From Chitinophaga tropicalis (lineage in GTDB: Bacteria > Bacteroidota > Bacteroidia > Chitinophagales > Chitinophagaceae): a stretch of DNA of 64,000 nucleotides. A program made the position numbers and the translations under genes. The stretch is taken from the NCBI RefSeq assembly GCF_009758205.1, contig NZ_WRXN01000008.1, positions 62,001 to 126,000 on the forward strand, in the 5' to 3' direction. The notes under the pieces are model-generated. The model was given only the letters and a program-made list of their open reading frames with translations, did not search any database and was not told the DNA's origin. Positions 1 through 10,161 of this stretch are shown here, piece by piece. Each line of letters opens with the position of its first letter. Within the stretch, counting starts at the first letter, position 1.

Positions 1-3000
1 GTTGTACGGGGTCTGCATTGAGTAAGCGAACACCGCTTCGGGAGCGTGTTTCCGATATTTCCGGCGCAGGCAGGAAGGAATCTGCAAAGGCAGCCCAGGT
101 AAGGTTTTTATTGTCAGTAGCTGTGGTTCCTGATCCGATGGGGATAGTAAAGGAAATAACGTACCAGTCCACATGAACATGTCCGTGTGTTGGAGGGCCT
201 TCCAGGTGTAATTGTGCACCCAGCTCTGCCTTGATGGTCAGGGAGATGCCCGCTATGGTAGTACCGAAGGATGCGCCTACTGTAATGCCTATATCCACAT
301 TAAAGTAGAATGGTTTCCATTCTATGAGGAAATTGGCGTAAGCGCTGAGCCATGCTTTCAACGGTCCCAGCTGGTAAGCGACGTTGATATAGCCGCCCGC
401 CATTACAGCTGTGGGGCAGAGAGCGAAGTAAGCTCCGCCGCCTATGCTGATGCTGCCTACGCTGATGTCCATCTTCCATTGCAGTCCCAGGCGGGGTACT
501 TCGGGGTAATAGACAGGCTTCTGGAATGAAGGGTGATAGCCGCCGAGGGAGATCACAAAATCGCCCGCCGGTATAGTGTAATCTTTTGTGACGATGGTCT
601 TATACCAGAGGAAGAAGGCAAAGCCGCCGGTGACCTTACAATCGTTAGAGAGGACGAATGAGTTGGGGGTCAGTTGCGCTTCTGCAGAGATAATGCCCAG
701 CTCAGGTTTGAAGGAAACTTTAATGGCCAGTTCGAAGTAGGCCAGGGCCAGGCTTTTAGGAATGCGTGGCGGTAAAGATGCGAAGCTAAGACCCAGCAGG
801 TTCACTTCCCAGTCTTTGCCGAAGCTGAAGAAGAGCAGTGCTGAAGAGGTGATCAGTTCAAATGAAGTGAACTTGATACCTGCTGCCAGCCAGTACTGAC
901 CTACTTCCGGTTTTACCACGGCAGACAGTGCTACCAATGCTTTGCCGGGGTCTTCTCCTTCTGCGAAGGAGCCATCTACCAGGCCTTTCAGCAGCGGGAA
1001 GTCCTGAACCTCTGTGATATTGGGAATCTGTATAGACCTGTTGAAGCTGAAGCCGGCTGCTACTCCGGTGATGAAGAAGGCAGGTACGCCTCCCAGCGGA
1101 GCGTTCAGTACGGCAAAGATGAACAGTGAAGGCGCCGTGTCTGCCCCAGGGTTGGGAGATACCGGTACTTCAGCGTAAGAGCCCAGCGCCATAAGTGAGA
1201 AGGTGCCCGCCTTGATAACTGCAATGCCGTTGTAGCTTACATAAGTATTGCCCCCATCGGTTATTTCAGTTTTCACGAAGCCACCGTTAATCTCTACAGC
1301 CCCGCCTCTGAAGCTGATGTCAAGGCCGTCCAGGTCTACCGTATAGGCGCCGAAGTCAGTAGGTGTAGTTACCGGTACTCCTACTCTCAATCCGATTACG
1401 GAAGCCTTCAGTCCTGCGAGGTCTACACTGCCGGTGAAGAGGAATTTCAGCAACTTCTGCTGATCTTCCCAGCCCAGTCCAAGGCTATCTATATACAAAG
1501 GTCCGAAGCCACGTTGTACGGGCAGGATCACTTCATTACCGTTGCCGCTGCTGCTCTTCAGGTTTACCCAGAGTTTGCTGCTGTAGGCAGTGGTAACGGA
1601 GAAAGCCGGGTCTGTAGGCGGATTGGTGTTCTTATTTGTAGTGCCGGATCCCAGTATGTTATTGGCAATGGGGTTGTTGCCGCCACCGCTGGCCAGTTCT
1701 GCCGGGGAGAGAGAAATGCGTATATCGTCCAGTGTTACAGCGGCCCCGAAGTATACGTCCGGTGCGTTGCTGCCTTTAAAGTCCAGGCCGAATATTGCAC
1801 GGGGTTGTACCTTCCCTATTTTGAAGCGGGAAAGATCTACCAGTGGTTTGCCGTCAGTGCCTATAAAGTCGAAGCCGAGATTGTAGAGCATCATCATGAA
1901 CAGTCCGAAATCGACCGAGACGTTGCCGTTGTCTGACTTCACAGGCAGGTAGAACCCGATGCCGGGGTCTCCTGGTTTGCCGCCGCTTTTAACTATCCAT
2001 TCATCGTTGCCGGGGGTGTTATCTCCCAGTTGCAGTACAAGGTTGGGGATGGCCGCCAGTTTGAGGTTGGGCGCTACCAGCCGTACTCCGTAGTAGTCCG
2101 GCGTACCGTCTTTAGGCCCTATGACAATGCTCCCTTTGTTATCTGTGCCGAAGGTGAGCAGTGTCAGTTTATTCTTCATCAGTGTGAGCAGCAGGTTGCC
2201 GAAGAAGCTGCCTGGTGTGAGTTTGCTGAGGTTATCTATTGTGTTGAGGCTGTACCTGTTGTTCTCATTAACGATGAGGGACATGGCTTCCAGCAGGAGG
2301 GCCGGTGTGGGCGCGTTGGCCGCGGCCACAATGGGGGTTTCCAGCCAGGTTTTGATCTTGTCTATATTCAATACCAGTACAGACACATAACGAGGCAGTA
2401 CAATCTTGATAACGTCGAGGAGCCAGCTGCCTACTTTTGCCCCCAGGTCCCCATCGCCAGGGAAGAAAGATGGCAACAGTTCGCGGCAGAGGTCAGACTG
2501 TTTGCTGAAATCAGCAGCATCGCCCAGCGGGTCGAAGTCCAGCGTAAAGCTTTGACCGGGCACATAGCTTAATGACAGTTCCGGACCTGTAGTACCATCC
2601 AGCGGCACGAGGGCATGGAAGCCAAAGTTGAAGTGTACTGTGCCGTCTGCGGTATTGACGCCTACCCCGGTATCTGCAATGTCTATACGCAGCAGCTGGG
2701 TGGAAGGCAGGTTCAGTTGTACCCACAGCCCCAGCAGGCTATCGCTGTTTAAACCGGTTTTAATGGTGATAGGAAGCTGATCGCTGGGTTTGTATAGCAG
2801 ACAGCCGTTATCCCGGCTTAAACCGGATAATACGCCTGATAACATGGCAATGATAGCATCTACCGTGTCGGGCGCTTTAGCGGTGGTAAAGAGGCCTTTC
2901 AGCCATGCCAGCGCTACGGCCTCCACATCTTCCAGGAGGTCGAGCTGTGTTTTGCCGCCACGTACAGCGGGGTTGAGAGCGTTGATGATATTGTTAACCA

Positions 3001-6000
3001 GCGTCTGTACATCTACCAGGTTGCCGAAGGTAGTGAGGCGGTTCACAAAATCAGATGCGCCGGCGGCAGATAGTTTCTGCAGCAATGTGGGCACCAGCTG
3101 GTTGATGAGTGCCGCAGCAGCCAGGCTGGCCGCCTGGCCCAGCAGGCTACCCCATCCCAGGAAAGGTAACAGTTGCAGGGAAACTCCTGAAGGTGCACTG
3201 GCAGAGCCCTGCCCTATTTTCAGGAAGAATGCTTCATTATATCCTGTGTTTGTGTAGAAGGCTACTGGCAGTTTGGAGCCGGAAGAGAGGGTCAGCTCTC
3301 CTGCAAAGGCAGGCTGATAGTTCTGGTCTAACGTGACGCCAAAGGAAAGTTTATTCAGGATACCCAGATCGTCCGCAATATTGATATCCTTAGCCGCAAA
3401 TGAGAAGGCAGCTTTCTGATCGGCGCCGGTGATGTTTACTTCAAAACCGTAAGGAAGGCCTGTGATACTGGTACCGTTGGTAACAGGCGCAATGCTGATG
3501 CCATTGGAAGAAGATACTGCAGGCAGTTTACCCAGCATGGCCGCCAGTTTGGCGATGCTGAACTTACCGTTATCTCCCAATACCTGGTCAGAGAGGAGCC
3601 AGCCGAGAGGATCTTTTAGTATACCCAGCAGGGAATACATCTGCCAGAGCTCAGGTTCTGACTGCTGGCCTATGGCCCTGCCATTTACTTTTCCTGCAGG
3701 CAGCAGCTCCTGTACAAGGCCCAGGCCTTTGAAGACCTGTTGCACCAATGGGTACTTCCTTACCAGCTGCTCTTCAAACACGGCGTTGAGCATGATGTTG
3801 AGCGTATACACGGGTGCGAGATAAGCTACCTGGTCAAGGAAAGCGTCAGTTTTAAATGGTATCAGCTGCAGGGGCACGGCTGAGGGTTTAGTGCTGTCAC
3901 CCCAGATCAATGCTGAGGTGAACAACACTTCCGGTGTGTCATTCAGGAACTTGAGTATGATATTGTTATCAAGGGTAAAGCCGACTTTGGGACAGTACAG
4001 GTCCAGCGCAGCTGTGAGCTGGCGGTTGTTAAGGTCCATCTGTATACCGCCGGTGATGTTGAGCAGTCCGCCTAACGTGAATGCATATTGCGGTAATACG
4101 CGCAGGCTTACCACGCCTTTTCCATCTGCGCCAAATGTGAAGTTGCCGAATTGTATATCGGGGATATACTTAGTCAGCTCTGCGATCAATGTTTTCAGCT
4201 CTTCTGTATTGCTGGCGGCGAACAGCGCTTCAAAGCGGGTTTTCAGTGCGGTAACGGGGTTTGAAACCACTTCCAGCAATGCCTGTGGATAGAGCGGATA
4301 GCCTTCTTCAGCCGGGCCGCAGATATCCAGTCCTGACAGCAGTTCCAGCGCTGCTGTGGGGAACTCCGGCAGGTTGGTCTGTAATACCTCTGCGATGAAG
4401 CTGAACAACACCTCTCTTTCTGCTTCAAGAGAGAGCAGCTGTTGTAACTGCGTATCGATGAATGTGTCAAAGTTTGCCAGCAGGGCATTCCAACCGGCGG
4501 AGTTGATGCCATATAACTGGTCTGCCGCATCCCTGGTGGGTATTCTTTCCAGCGCCAGTCCCAGCATTTCCAGCAGTCCGTAGGCTGTCTGGAACAACGG
4601 TTTTTCTTTTACCTCTGCTATGGCTTTTTGGATACCTGCGTTCAGCATAGCCAGGAAAGCGCTTTGCAGGGAAGCGTGGAAATTGGCCGAGAGGAAGTCC
4701 TGCAGGGTGTAAGTAGCTACCTGTTGCCCCGGAATGGTGATGTTTACCAGGGTTACTACAGGGGTGAACTTAATGCTGCCGCCGGAGAGATTGATGTTAA
4801 ACCCGATAATGGCTTTTTCCAGGCTGCCGATGGAGGCAGGAAGGTTTACGAGGAGCCCGCCGGGATTATATAAGGTACACAGGAAGCTAAGTGAGGGCGC
4901 CTGCTGGTCAAGTACAAACGTTCCGTTCTGCAGGCTATACTTTATGCCATTCAGGCGGGTGGAGAGGTCTACGCTTACCTGCTGATATGCCCAGCTATCT
5001 GTACGGCCGGCGCCAATGCCAAGTATCTTATCCGCAGTATCATACCAGAATATAGCTTCAAAACCTTTGGGCAAAGGTGTGCTGTAAGGATCGTCGAAAG
5101 TACCTGTGCCTTTGATGGCAGGCGCGGTGGTCATGGAGTTGTTAATGGTCCATGAGAGAAGTGATAGCAGGCTATCTGCTGTCTGGGTGGTATTGAAAGC
5201 TGCTGCCAGCTGGTTCCTGATATCCGGCCAGGGATCGCTGAGGTTGCTGATGGACAGTTGCGGGAATCCCTGCCATTGCAATCCCTGGGGAAAGATGGGA
5301 GATTTGGAGATGTCTGGTAATAACCCCAGGGCGCCTGTCATCAGTAATCCGGCTCTTGTTTCAAAGCGGGTGAGCACTGCGCCCAATGCTGCCACCAGGA
5401 AGGGATTGAAGGTTTGCTGGGAATTTCTTACCAGGTCTTCCAGGTCTTTCAGCTTGCTGAAGTTGAGGCTTTGTCCAAGTACGATGTTTTGTCCGTCGAC
5501 GATCAGCGTAGGTGCATCAACGTACATAGACCATGACCATCCTCCTGTGCGGGCCCATTGTGCGGAGAGCTGCGCTTTACTAACGCTTACCACTACACCG
5601 GCTATGGAAGGTGTTGTAATGCCCTGTGGCAAGGTAAGTTTTGCCGCTATCTGTGGCAACCAGTCGGCAATGATGCCATTATCCCCGTGAGGGAAAGTGA
5701 TACTTACAGCGTCTATATTGAGGGAAGGAGCGATCTGTATTGAACCGATGGTAATAACGGGCATTAATTCCACACCAAGTACCAAAGTAGTAACGCCATC
5801 CACAGCTTGCTGATAAGCAGTTACATAGGCAGGCAGATTATTACCGTTCAGTGAGATGCCTGCTTTCCAGGGCGTAGTAGGTGTACCGTCACCATCGACG
5901 GTGATAGTGCTGCCGTCAGCAGCCACCTGCAGCAATAAGGCAAGTTCGTTCACCATCCAGGAGAAGGCTGCTTTACCGTCTACCTGTTGTGCGTAGCTGA

Positions 6001-7777
6001 GCACACTGGAATAGTAGTCAGCCAATGCAGACACCGGGTTGAGGATGGAGGTTACCATACCTGCAGGTGAGAATGGCGGCACCAGCGTGGATGGCCAGCC
6101 AGCTCCTGCGCTGGCAGGAGCAATGAGGCCAATCAATGCGGCAATATTGTCTGAAAAAGATTTCTGTCCGACGCCAATGAGAGCAGACAGTGCTTCGCTG
6201 AGCACGGCCGCGCCGGCGTTTGCCAGTTCTCCGGGGGATAGCAGGTTGATGCTGTCGTACTGGCTATCTGGCGTAATAACTGTATTGAGTAAGAATTGTG
6301 GTACTATCTTTCCACCGGTGCCAAGTTGTAAGCCGCCGCTGAGTGAACCGAAGCTGTATCCATCGTAGGCTATCAGCGGAGTACCAGCTGTCTTGTTGTT
6401 CAGGTTAAAATGGAAGAGGAAGCTGATGTTGGGTGATGCTGTCACGGCCTGTTCGCTCAGTCCGAAGGAACCTAATTCCAGTGAGGCTCCGATGACAAAT
6501 ACCGTATCTGAGGTACCCAGTGGGATATTGTTCCCTTTGAGTGAGAGGCCGGGATAAAAATAACGGAGGCCACCATCGGCAACGTCTGTCGCCACGGTAA
6601 ATGCCAGTTGTCCGACGCTGTTGACGGAAAGAATGGTAACGGCATAAGGGTCTATGCGTGTGCCCGTTCCGGTTATAGTCAGCTGATCGTTACCCAGGAA
6701 GCCGGCCAGGCTTGTGATCCAGGCTTTCAATTGTTCACTATCCGTACAAAGTGCATTGAACCAGTTGAAGAAGAGGGCTTTTACGCCGCCGGGATAAGCC
6801 ACCGGATCTGAGGCAGCTTTGAAGAGGTCATACCATTCCAGTAAGGGCAGTTTAACATCGGGTAAACCCGGTACTGTTTTAGAGAGGCCAAACAATGAGG
6901 AGATGTAGCGGATGCGTTGGTCCTGTCCGGGGAAGACGTATGTCAGCGCACCGATGAACAGGTTGGACGCTATGTCCAGTATTTCCTGGCCGGAGACGGC
7001 CAGGAGGTCTGCCAGGGAGCGGTTGGAGGGCAGCAGCTCTCCCGGTAGTTTAAGTGAGAGTACTTCGAGGGATACGCTGAAAGGATCTGCTGCGGGCAGG
7101 TCTACCATGGCGCTGAATTTCACGCCGTCGAATGAAAGTCCGGCGATATTGACCAGCGGCTGGTCCTTTACGCCACCTTCCGCAGAAATGCCTATACTGA
7201 TGGGATATCCCGGGCTGTCGAATGTGATATTGAAAGAGCCGTTGCCGATGCGTACGAAAGGCAGGAGGCCCCATACATTCACCTTTAGCAGTGGAGAGGT
7301 ATCGGGCACATTCCAGGTGTTCAGTACTCCCAGTCCAAGCACTGTTTCTGCCTGCTCTCCTTCCCCTTTGATGTAGCTGACTATGTAGAACCCTGTAGGT
7401 GTTTCCCCGTTTTTGATGGGATACCAGGTGCCCAGCAGTGCGGGATCCTGTACGGGTATACCCAATGCGCTGCCACCTACCTGTCCCAGAACCTGTGACA
7501 GTAATGATTCAAACTGCTGAGGGTTGACGGTTACTCCATTACGGATATTGGTGATGGGGTCCGTGAACCAGGACGGGTTCAGTTCGTAGATGGTGCTATT
7601 GCCGGGGCCGGGTTTTGCGGAGAGCAATCCTATGAGAACGCCGAGGCTGCCTAATATGGGGTCAAGGCCGGTGAAGGTGATGCTGTTGTTGTCTTCCAGA
7701 TCACGTTCAGGCATGCTGACAGGAACGGTATATACCCGCGCAAGGGCTTTCTTTCGTGTGCTTGATGTTTTATCCAC
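1..7777 (-). CDS. Giant DUF6603-like protein, 3' end outside window (partial)
   Basis: An open minus-strand frame of at least 2592 codons runs from a GTG at 7777 off the left edge, and I read it without a stop at both ends. A TGA lies two codons before the GTG, so no earlier start is possible; an ATG 21 codons later (7714) is the alternative start. The C-terminal 500 residues contain motifs such as GGYHPSFQKP (around 515-545) and YFALCPTAVMAGG (around 395-430), then WLSAYANFLIEWKPFYF. These resemble the DUF6603 family as I remember it. The rest is rich in beta-strand-like GLSFDGVKF and LSLKGNNIPL segments, suggesting repeated beta structure. No signal peptide or membrane segment is visible. 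It is the last visible gene of a five-gene set with short gaps. Function is unknown; the family call is from memory and moderate. Confidence 0.7.
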   Translation of the reverse strand, partial: MDKTSSTRKKALARVYTVPVSMPERDLEDNNSITFTGLDPILGSLGVLIGLLSAKPGPGNSTIYELNPSWFTDPITNIRNGVTVNPQQFESLLSQVLGQVGGSALGIPVQDPALLGTWYPIKNGETPTGFYIVSYIKGEGEQAETVLGLGVLNTWNVPDTSPLLKVNVWGLLPFVRIGNGSFNITFDSPGYPISIGISAEGGVKDQPLVNIAGLSFDGVKFSAMVDLPAADPFSVSLEVLSLKLPGELLPSNRSLADLLAVSGQEILDIASNLFIGALTYVFPGQDQRIRYISSLFGLSKTVPGLPDVKLPLLEWYDLFKAASDPVAYPGGVKALFFNWFNALCTDSEQLKAWITSLAGFLGNDQLTITGTGTRIDPYAVTILSVNSVGQLAFTVATDVADGGLRYFYPGLSLKGNNIPLGTSDTVFVIGASLELGSFGLSEQAVTASPNISFLFHFNLNNKTAGTPLIAYDGYSFGSLSGGLQLGTGGKIVPQFLLNTVITPDSQYDSINLLSPGELANAGAAVLSEALSALIGVGQKSFSDNIAALIGLIAPASAGAGWPSTLVPPFSPAGMVTSILNPVSALADYYSSVLSYAQQVDGKAAFSWMVNELALLLQVAADGSTITVDGDGTPTTPWKAGISLNGNNLPAYVTAYQQAVDGVTTLVLGVELMPVITIGSIQIAPSLNIDAVSITFPHGDNGIIADWLPQIAAKLTLPQGITTPSIAGVVVSVSKAQLSAQWARTGGWSWSMYVDAPTLIVDGQNIVLGQSLNFSKLKDLEDLVRNSQQTFNPFLVAALGAVLTRFETRAGLLMTGALGLLPDISKSPIFPQGLQWQGFPQLSISNLSDPWPDIRNQLAAAFNTTQTADSLLSLLSWTINNSMTTAPAIKGTGTFDDPYSTPLPKGFEAIFWYDTADKILGIGAGRTDSWAYQQVSVDLSTRLNGIKYSLQNGTFVLDQQAPSLSFLCTLYNPGGLLVNLPASIGSLEKAIIGFNINLSGGSIKFTPVVTLVNITIPGQQVATYTLQDFLSANFHASLQSAFLAMLNAGIQKAIAEVKEKPLFQTAYGLLEMLGLALERIPTRDAADQLYGINSAGWNALLANFDTFIDTQLQQLLSLEAEREVLFSFIAEVLQTNLPEFPTAALELLSGLDICGPAEEGYPLYPQALLEVVSNPVTALKTRFEALFAASNTEELKTLIAELTKYIPDIQFGNFTFGADGKGVVSLRVLPQYAFTLGGLLNITGGIQMDLNNRQLTAALDLYCPKVGFTLDNNIILKFLNDTPEVLFTSALIWGDSTKPSAVPLQLIPFKTDAFLDQVAYLAPVYTLNIMLNAVFEEQLVRKYPLVQQVFKGLGLVQELLPAGKVNGRAIGQQSEPELWQMYSLLGILKDPLGWLLSDQVLGDNGKFSIAKLAAMLGKLPAVSSSNGISIAPVTNGTSITGLPYGFEVNITGADQKAAFSFAAKDINIADDLGILNKLSFGVTLDQNYQPAFAGELTLSSGSKLPVAFYTNTGYNEAFFLKIGQGSASAPSGVSLQLLPFLGWGSLLGQAASLAAAALINQLVPTLLQKLSAAGASDFVNRLTTFGNLVDVQTLVNNIINALNPAVRGGKTQLDLLEDVEAVALAWLKGLFTTAKAPDTVDAIIAMLSGVLSGLSRDNGCLLYKPSDQLPITIKTGLNSDSLLGLWVQLNLPSTQLLRIDIADTGVGVNTADGTVHFNFGFHALVPLDGTTGPELSLSYVPGQSFTLDFDPLGDAADFSKQSDLCRELLPSFFPGDGDLGAKVGSWLLDVIKIVLPRYVSVLVLNIDKIKTWLETPIVAAANAPTPALLLEAMSLIVNENNRYSLNTIDNLSKLTPGSFFGNLLLTLMKNKLTLLTFGTDNKGSIVIGPKDGTPDYYGVRLVAPNLKLAAIPNLVLQLGDNTPGNDEWIVKSGGKPGDPGIGFYLPVKSDNGNVSVDFGLFMMMLYNLGFDFIGTDGKPLVDLSRFKIGKVQPRAIFGLDFKGSNAPDVYFGAAVTLDDIRISLSPAELASGGGNNPIANNILGSGTTNKNTNPPTDPAFSVTTAYSSKLWVNLKSSSGNGNEVILPVQRGFGPLYIDSLGLGWEDQQKLLKFLFTGSVDLAGLKASVIGLRVGVPVTTPTDFGAYTVDLDGLDISFRGGAVEINGGFVKTEITDGGNTYVSYNGIAVIKAGTFSLMALGSYAEVPVSPNPGADTAPSLFIFAVLNAPLGGVPAFFITGVAAGFSFNRSIQIPNITEVQDFPLLKGLVDGSFAEGEDPGKALVALSAVVKPEVGQYWLAAGIKFTSFELITSSALLFFSFGKDWEVNLLGLSFASLPPRIPKSLALAYFELAIKVSFKPELGIISAEAQLTPNSFVLSNDCKVTGGFAFFLWYKTIVTKDYTIPAGDFVISLGGYHPSFQKPVYYPEVPRLGLQWKMDISVGSISIGGGAYFALCPTAVMAGGYINVAYQLGPLKAWLSAYANFLIEWKPFYFNVDIGITVGASFGTTIAGISLTIKAELGAQLHLEGPPTHGHVHVDWYVISFTIPIGSGTTATDNKNLTWAAFADSFLPAPEISETRSRSGVRLLNADPVQ

Positions 7778-7836
7778 CTTTCAGGCTTTAAAAAATCAAT
7801 AAATAATTGGGGTTCTTTTGAGCAGGGCTGGTCCAG

Positions 7837-9438
7837 CTATGCGTTGGAAACGGATTCCCTGTTCGCTTTTTTCAGCAGGTCTGTTGTGTAGACGTTCAAC
7901 AGATTGAGATAGCCGTAGAGGGAGTGATGCGTCATCTCATCAATTTCGAGGCTACCATTCAGTACGACAGGTTTATCTACCGCCTGTAATCCTATCTCTG
8001 CTGTTGCTGTGGCTATTCTGTCGCTCAGTCGCCTGATCTGGTAGCTTTTATCTCCCAGTACTTTGGTATAATCCTGAGCGAAGGCATAGTCTGCCATCAG
8101 TATGCAGCCGAAGGTGTATACTGATCCGACGGTGAGGCTTCTGTCGCTGCTCATTGCATAATCTGCCGCTGCGATATTGGCGATAGCTCCGCCGAGGCTG
8201 TGGCCTGTCACAACGAGTTTCCTGGTGCCTGTCAACAGTGGCTTAACCACCTGGTACAGGACTTCGCCGAAAAGGCCGGTCTTTCCGCTGGTTGTAGCGA
8301 CTGCCTGCGATTCGTATACGTTATACGCACCTCTTTGTACGTGAGAGGAATTTGTGGGAGCGAAAGAAGGATGCACCAGGCCGGAATCGGCTGTATAGCC
8401 GTTGAATTCATCCCAGGTAGTGCATCCACGGATGGCGACAGCTATAATGGTTGAACTGCTGAAAACCAGTGCGAATGGGGCGTCGTTGACTTCAATGGTA
8501 TCTTCGAGGGTAAAGTTTGTAGATGGAATAGTAGCTCCGGGATGTTGTCCCAGCTGATAGGCAGCTGCTATCAGCTGTGTCATGGAAGAAGCCAGTACGG
8601 GATCAAAGCCCGGAGGCGGATTGGGAAAGCTTGGCGCAATAGCTACACCGGGAATGGGAGTACCTCCTATTGCCTGCAGGTAGAAGACGTCGCTTCTTTC
8701 CCACCAGGGTACATCCGGTAGCGGAATTTTGGAGGGCACCAGGGTAACCTGTCCCAGCGGTTGCCAATCGTTGTCTGTAGGTTCCTGCGGGAAATTGTCG
8801 ACCACGATAAGATTTGTTTTTACCCAGTGGGTATATGATTCCGGTGCTTTTGTTTTGTAATAATCTGCCATTGCTTTTGTGGCAATGTTACCTACAGAGA
8901 AGGTGTAGCAGGGAGTTACAGAGGTGGGCGCATCCTGATTGTCCGGGCCGATGTTGCCCGGACGGAGATCGAGTGCAGCTATCTGTGCCAGAGGTGCGCC
9001 CAGGCTCATTCCGCAGAGATATAGTTTTTTTGTTCCTGCCATTGGCAGTACGTCCCATAATGGCTTACGCAAAGCCTGGTAAGCGCGGGAGTAGATGGTC
9101 ATGACCTTACAATCGTCCGAAGTTTTTCCTGCTATAGCCTCCGGTAGTTGCTGCTGGTTAAACTGGCCATCGTACTGGTAAGCCAGGTATTGTGTCCATG
9201 TTATACCGAGGGCAAGTACATATACTACGTTGCCGTTACCGTCAGGGCCATGAGAGAGGAAGCCCTGGTTGGGTATTACGACGGGATCCATGGGGGCGGA
9301 GCTTATGTTGAAGATCTTTCTGTCCAGCGACCATCCTGGGGGCAGACTGGGATCGATGTTCTTCATATTTGGAATGCTGGCTTGTGCGGCCAGTTGTTCC
9401 ATTGCTATGAGCAGTTGGTTGGAGATTGAAGATGCCAT
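7837..9438 (-). CDS. Tandem class-3 lipase-like alpha/beta hydrolase
   Basis: The protein has about 533 residues from ATG 9438; an in-frame ATG at 9474 would add 12. It looks like two lipase domains in a row. The N-terminal half carries a nucleophile elbow GMSLG in LYLCGMSLGAPLAQIAAL. The C-terminal half carries the classic GHSLGG in VVTGHSLGGAIANIAA, followed by a plausible acid (LSDRIAT) and a histidine near HHSLYGYLN, so the second domain has a full Ser-Asp-His set. The first domain departs from the consensus and may be inactive or have another role. No signal peptide is visible, which is odd for a lipase. It lies 59 bp upstream of the giant DUF6603-like gene in the same direction, so co-transcription is likely. 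The substrate cannot be read from sequence. Confidence 0.85.
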   Translation of the reverse strand: MASSISNQLLIAMEQLAAQASIPNMKNIDPSLPPGWSLDRKIFNISSAPMDPVVIPNQGFLSHGPDGNGNVVYVLALGITWTQYLAYQYDGQFNQQQLPEAIAGKTSDDCKVMTIYSRAYQALRKPLWDVLPMAGTKKLYLCGMSLGAPLAQIAALDLRPGNIGPDNQDAPTSVTPCYTFSVGNIATKAMADYYKTKAPESYTHWVKTNLIVVDNFPQEPTDNDWQPLGQVTLVPSKIPLPDVPWWERSDVFYLQAIGGTPIPGVAIAPSFPNPPPGFDPVLASSMTQLIAAAYQLGQHPGATIPSTNFTLEDTIEVNDAPFALVFSSSTIIAVAIRGCTTWDEFNGYTADSGLVHPSFAPTNSSHVQRGAYNVYESQAVATTSGKTGLFGEVLYQVVKPLLTGTRKLVVTGHSLGGAIANIAAADYAMSSDRSLTVGSVYTFGCILMADYAFAQDYTKVLGDKSYQIRRLSDRIATATAEIGLQAVDKPVVLNGSLEIDEMTHHSLYGYLNLLNVYTTDLLKKANRESVSNA

Positions 9439-9475
9439 AAACCTGAAGATTGGATATGATGAGGGAATGATCAAT

Positions 9476-10126
9476 TTAAACTGGCTGGACGATTACTTCG
9501 GAATTGGAGCCGGGATTGCCGTTACTGCCTCTGCTGCCACTGCCGGTGCCACAGTTGTTATAGCCGTCTCCGACACCTCCGCCATCGCCGCCGTTGCCGG
9601 CTTTTCCGTTGAAGGTCTCACTACCGGGGACATACGGAGAAGAGTAATCGTAATTCACAATTATTGTGGCGCCGTCGCCACCATCGCCGCCACGGCCGCC
9701 GTTGCCTCCATATCCGCCACAACCCTGCTGGCCTGTGGAAGCTGCCGAGCAAACGTTATTCGGGCCTCTGTCGCCAGGATCTCCCCCTGGTCCGCCGGTA
9801 CCACCTTTACCGCCTTTGCCTGCGTCCTGGCCGGTACCCCCGCCAACCCTGACAATTACCGGGTTGTTGACATACCCGAGATTTAAAGTGCCCGGAGGCG
9901 CCGGTCTCCCTTTGGAGCCGTCTGTACCTTTTGACCCGGTGGTGCCGGTACCGCCTTTACCCCCACTTGAAGGGCCATAATCGCAAGAAAAGGTACAGTT
10001 GCTGCTATTGTAGGATTCCTTTCCGGGGCTTCCTTTGGCCCCTTTTGAGCCTGTTCCTCCGGTAGCGCCATTAGGCGCTGCGTTTGTATATGGATCGCCT
10101 GTGATTATAATAGTTGTAGTAGCCAT
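9476..10126 (-). CDS. Glycine-rich collagen-like protein (paralog B)
   Basis: This 216-residue protein is made largely of G-x-x and GGxGG runs such as GATGGTGSKGAKGSPG, with non-repetitive strand-like breaks (PVIVRVGGG, ATIIVNYDY). It is a clear paralog of the next gene upstream. Both begin MAT, share a GDPYT box near residue 10, have two cysteines a few residues apart near residue 45 (NCTFSC here), a second cysteine cluster in the middle, and the same GGNGGRxGDGGDGA block. No signal peptide or transmembrane segment is visible. Collagen-like repeats usually form fibres or stalks; that is an inference here. Its end is 37 bp from the lipase ATG at 9438 (2 bp from the alternative ATG at 9474), so the two are probably translated from one message. 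Other frames here are open only because of the GC-rich repeat. Confidence 0.8.
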   Translation of the reverse strand: MATTTIIITGDPYTNAAPNGATGGTGSKGAKGSPGKESYNSSNCTFSCDYGPSSGGKGGTGTTGSKGTDGSKGRPAPPGTLNLGYVNNPVIVRVGGGTGQDAGKGGKGGTGGPGGDPGDRGPNNVCSAASTGQQGCGGYGGNGGRGGDGGDGATIIVNYDYSSPYVPGSETFNGKAGNGGDGGGVGDGYNNCGTGSGSRGSNGNPGSNSEVIVQPV

Positions 10127-10161
10127 AGAATTTCTTTTTTCTTACAGAGTGTGGAGTTTCA

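Noticed and set aside
212-7376. Many plus-strand open frames of 60-190 codons
   Set aside because: All lie opposite the single uninterrupted minus-strand frame of the giant protein, have no recognisable domains, and overlap one another.
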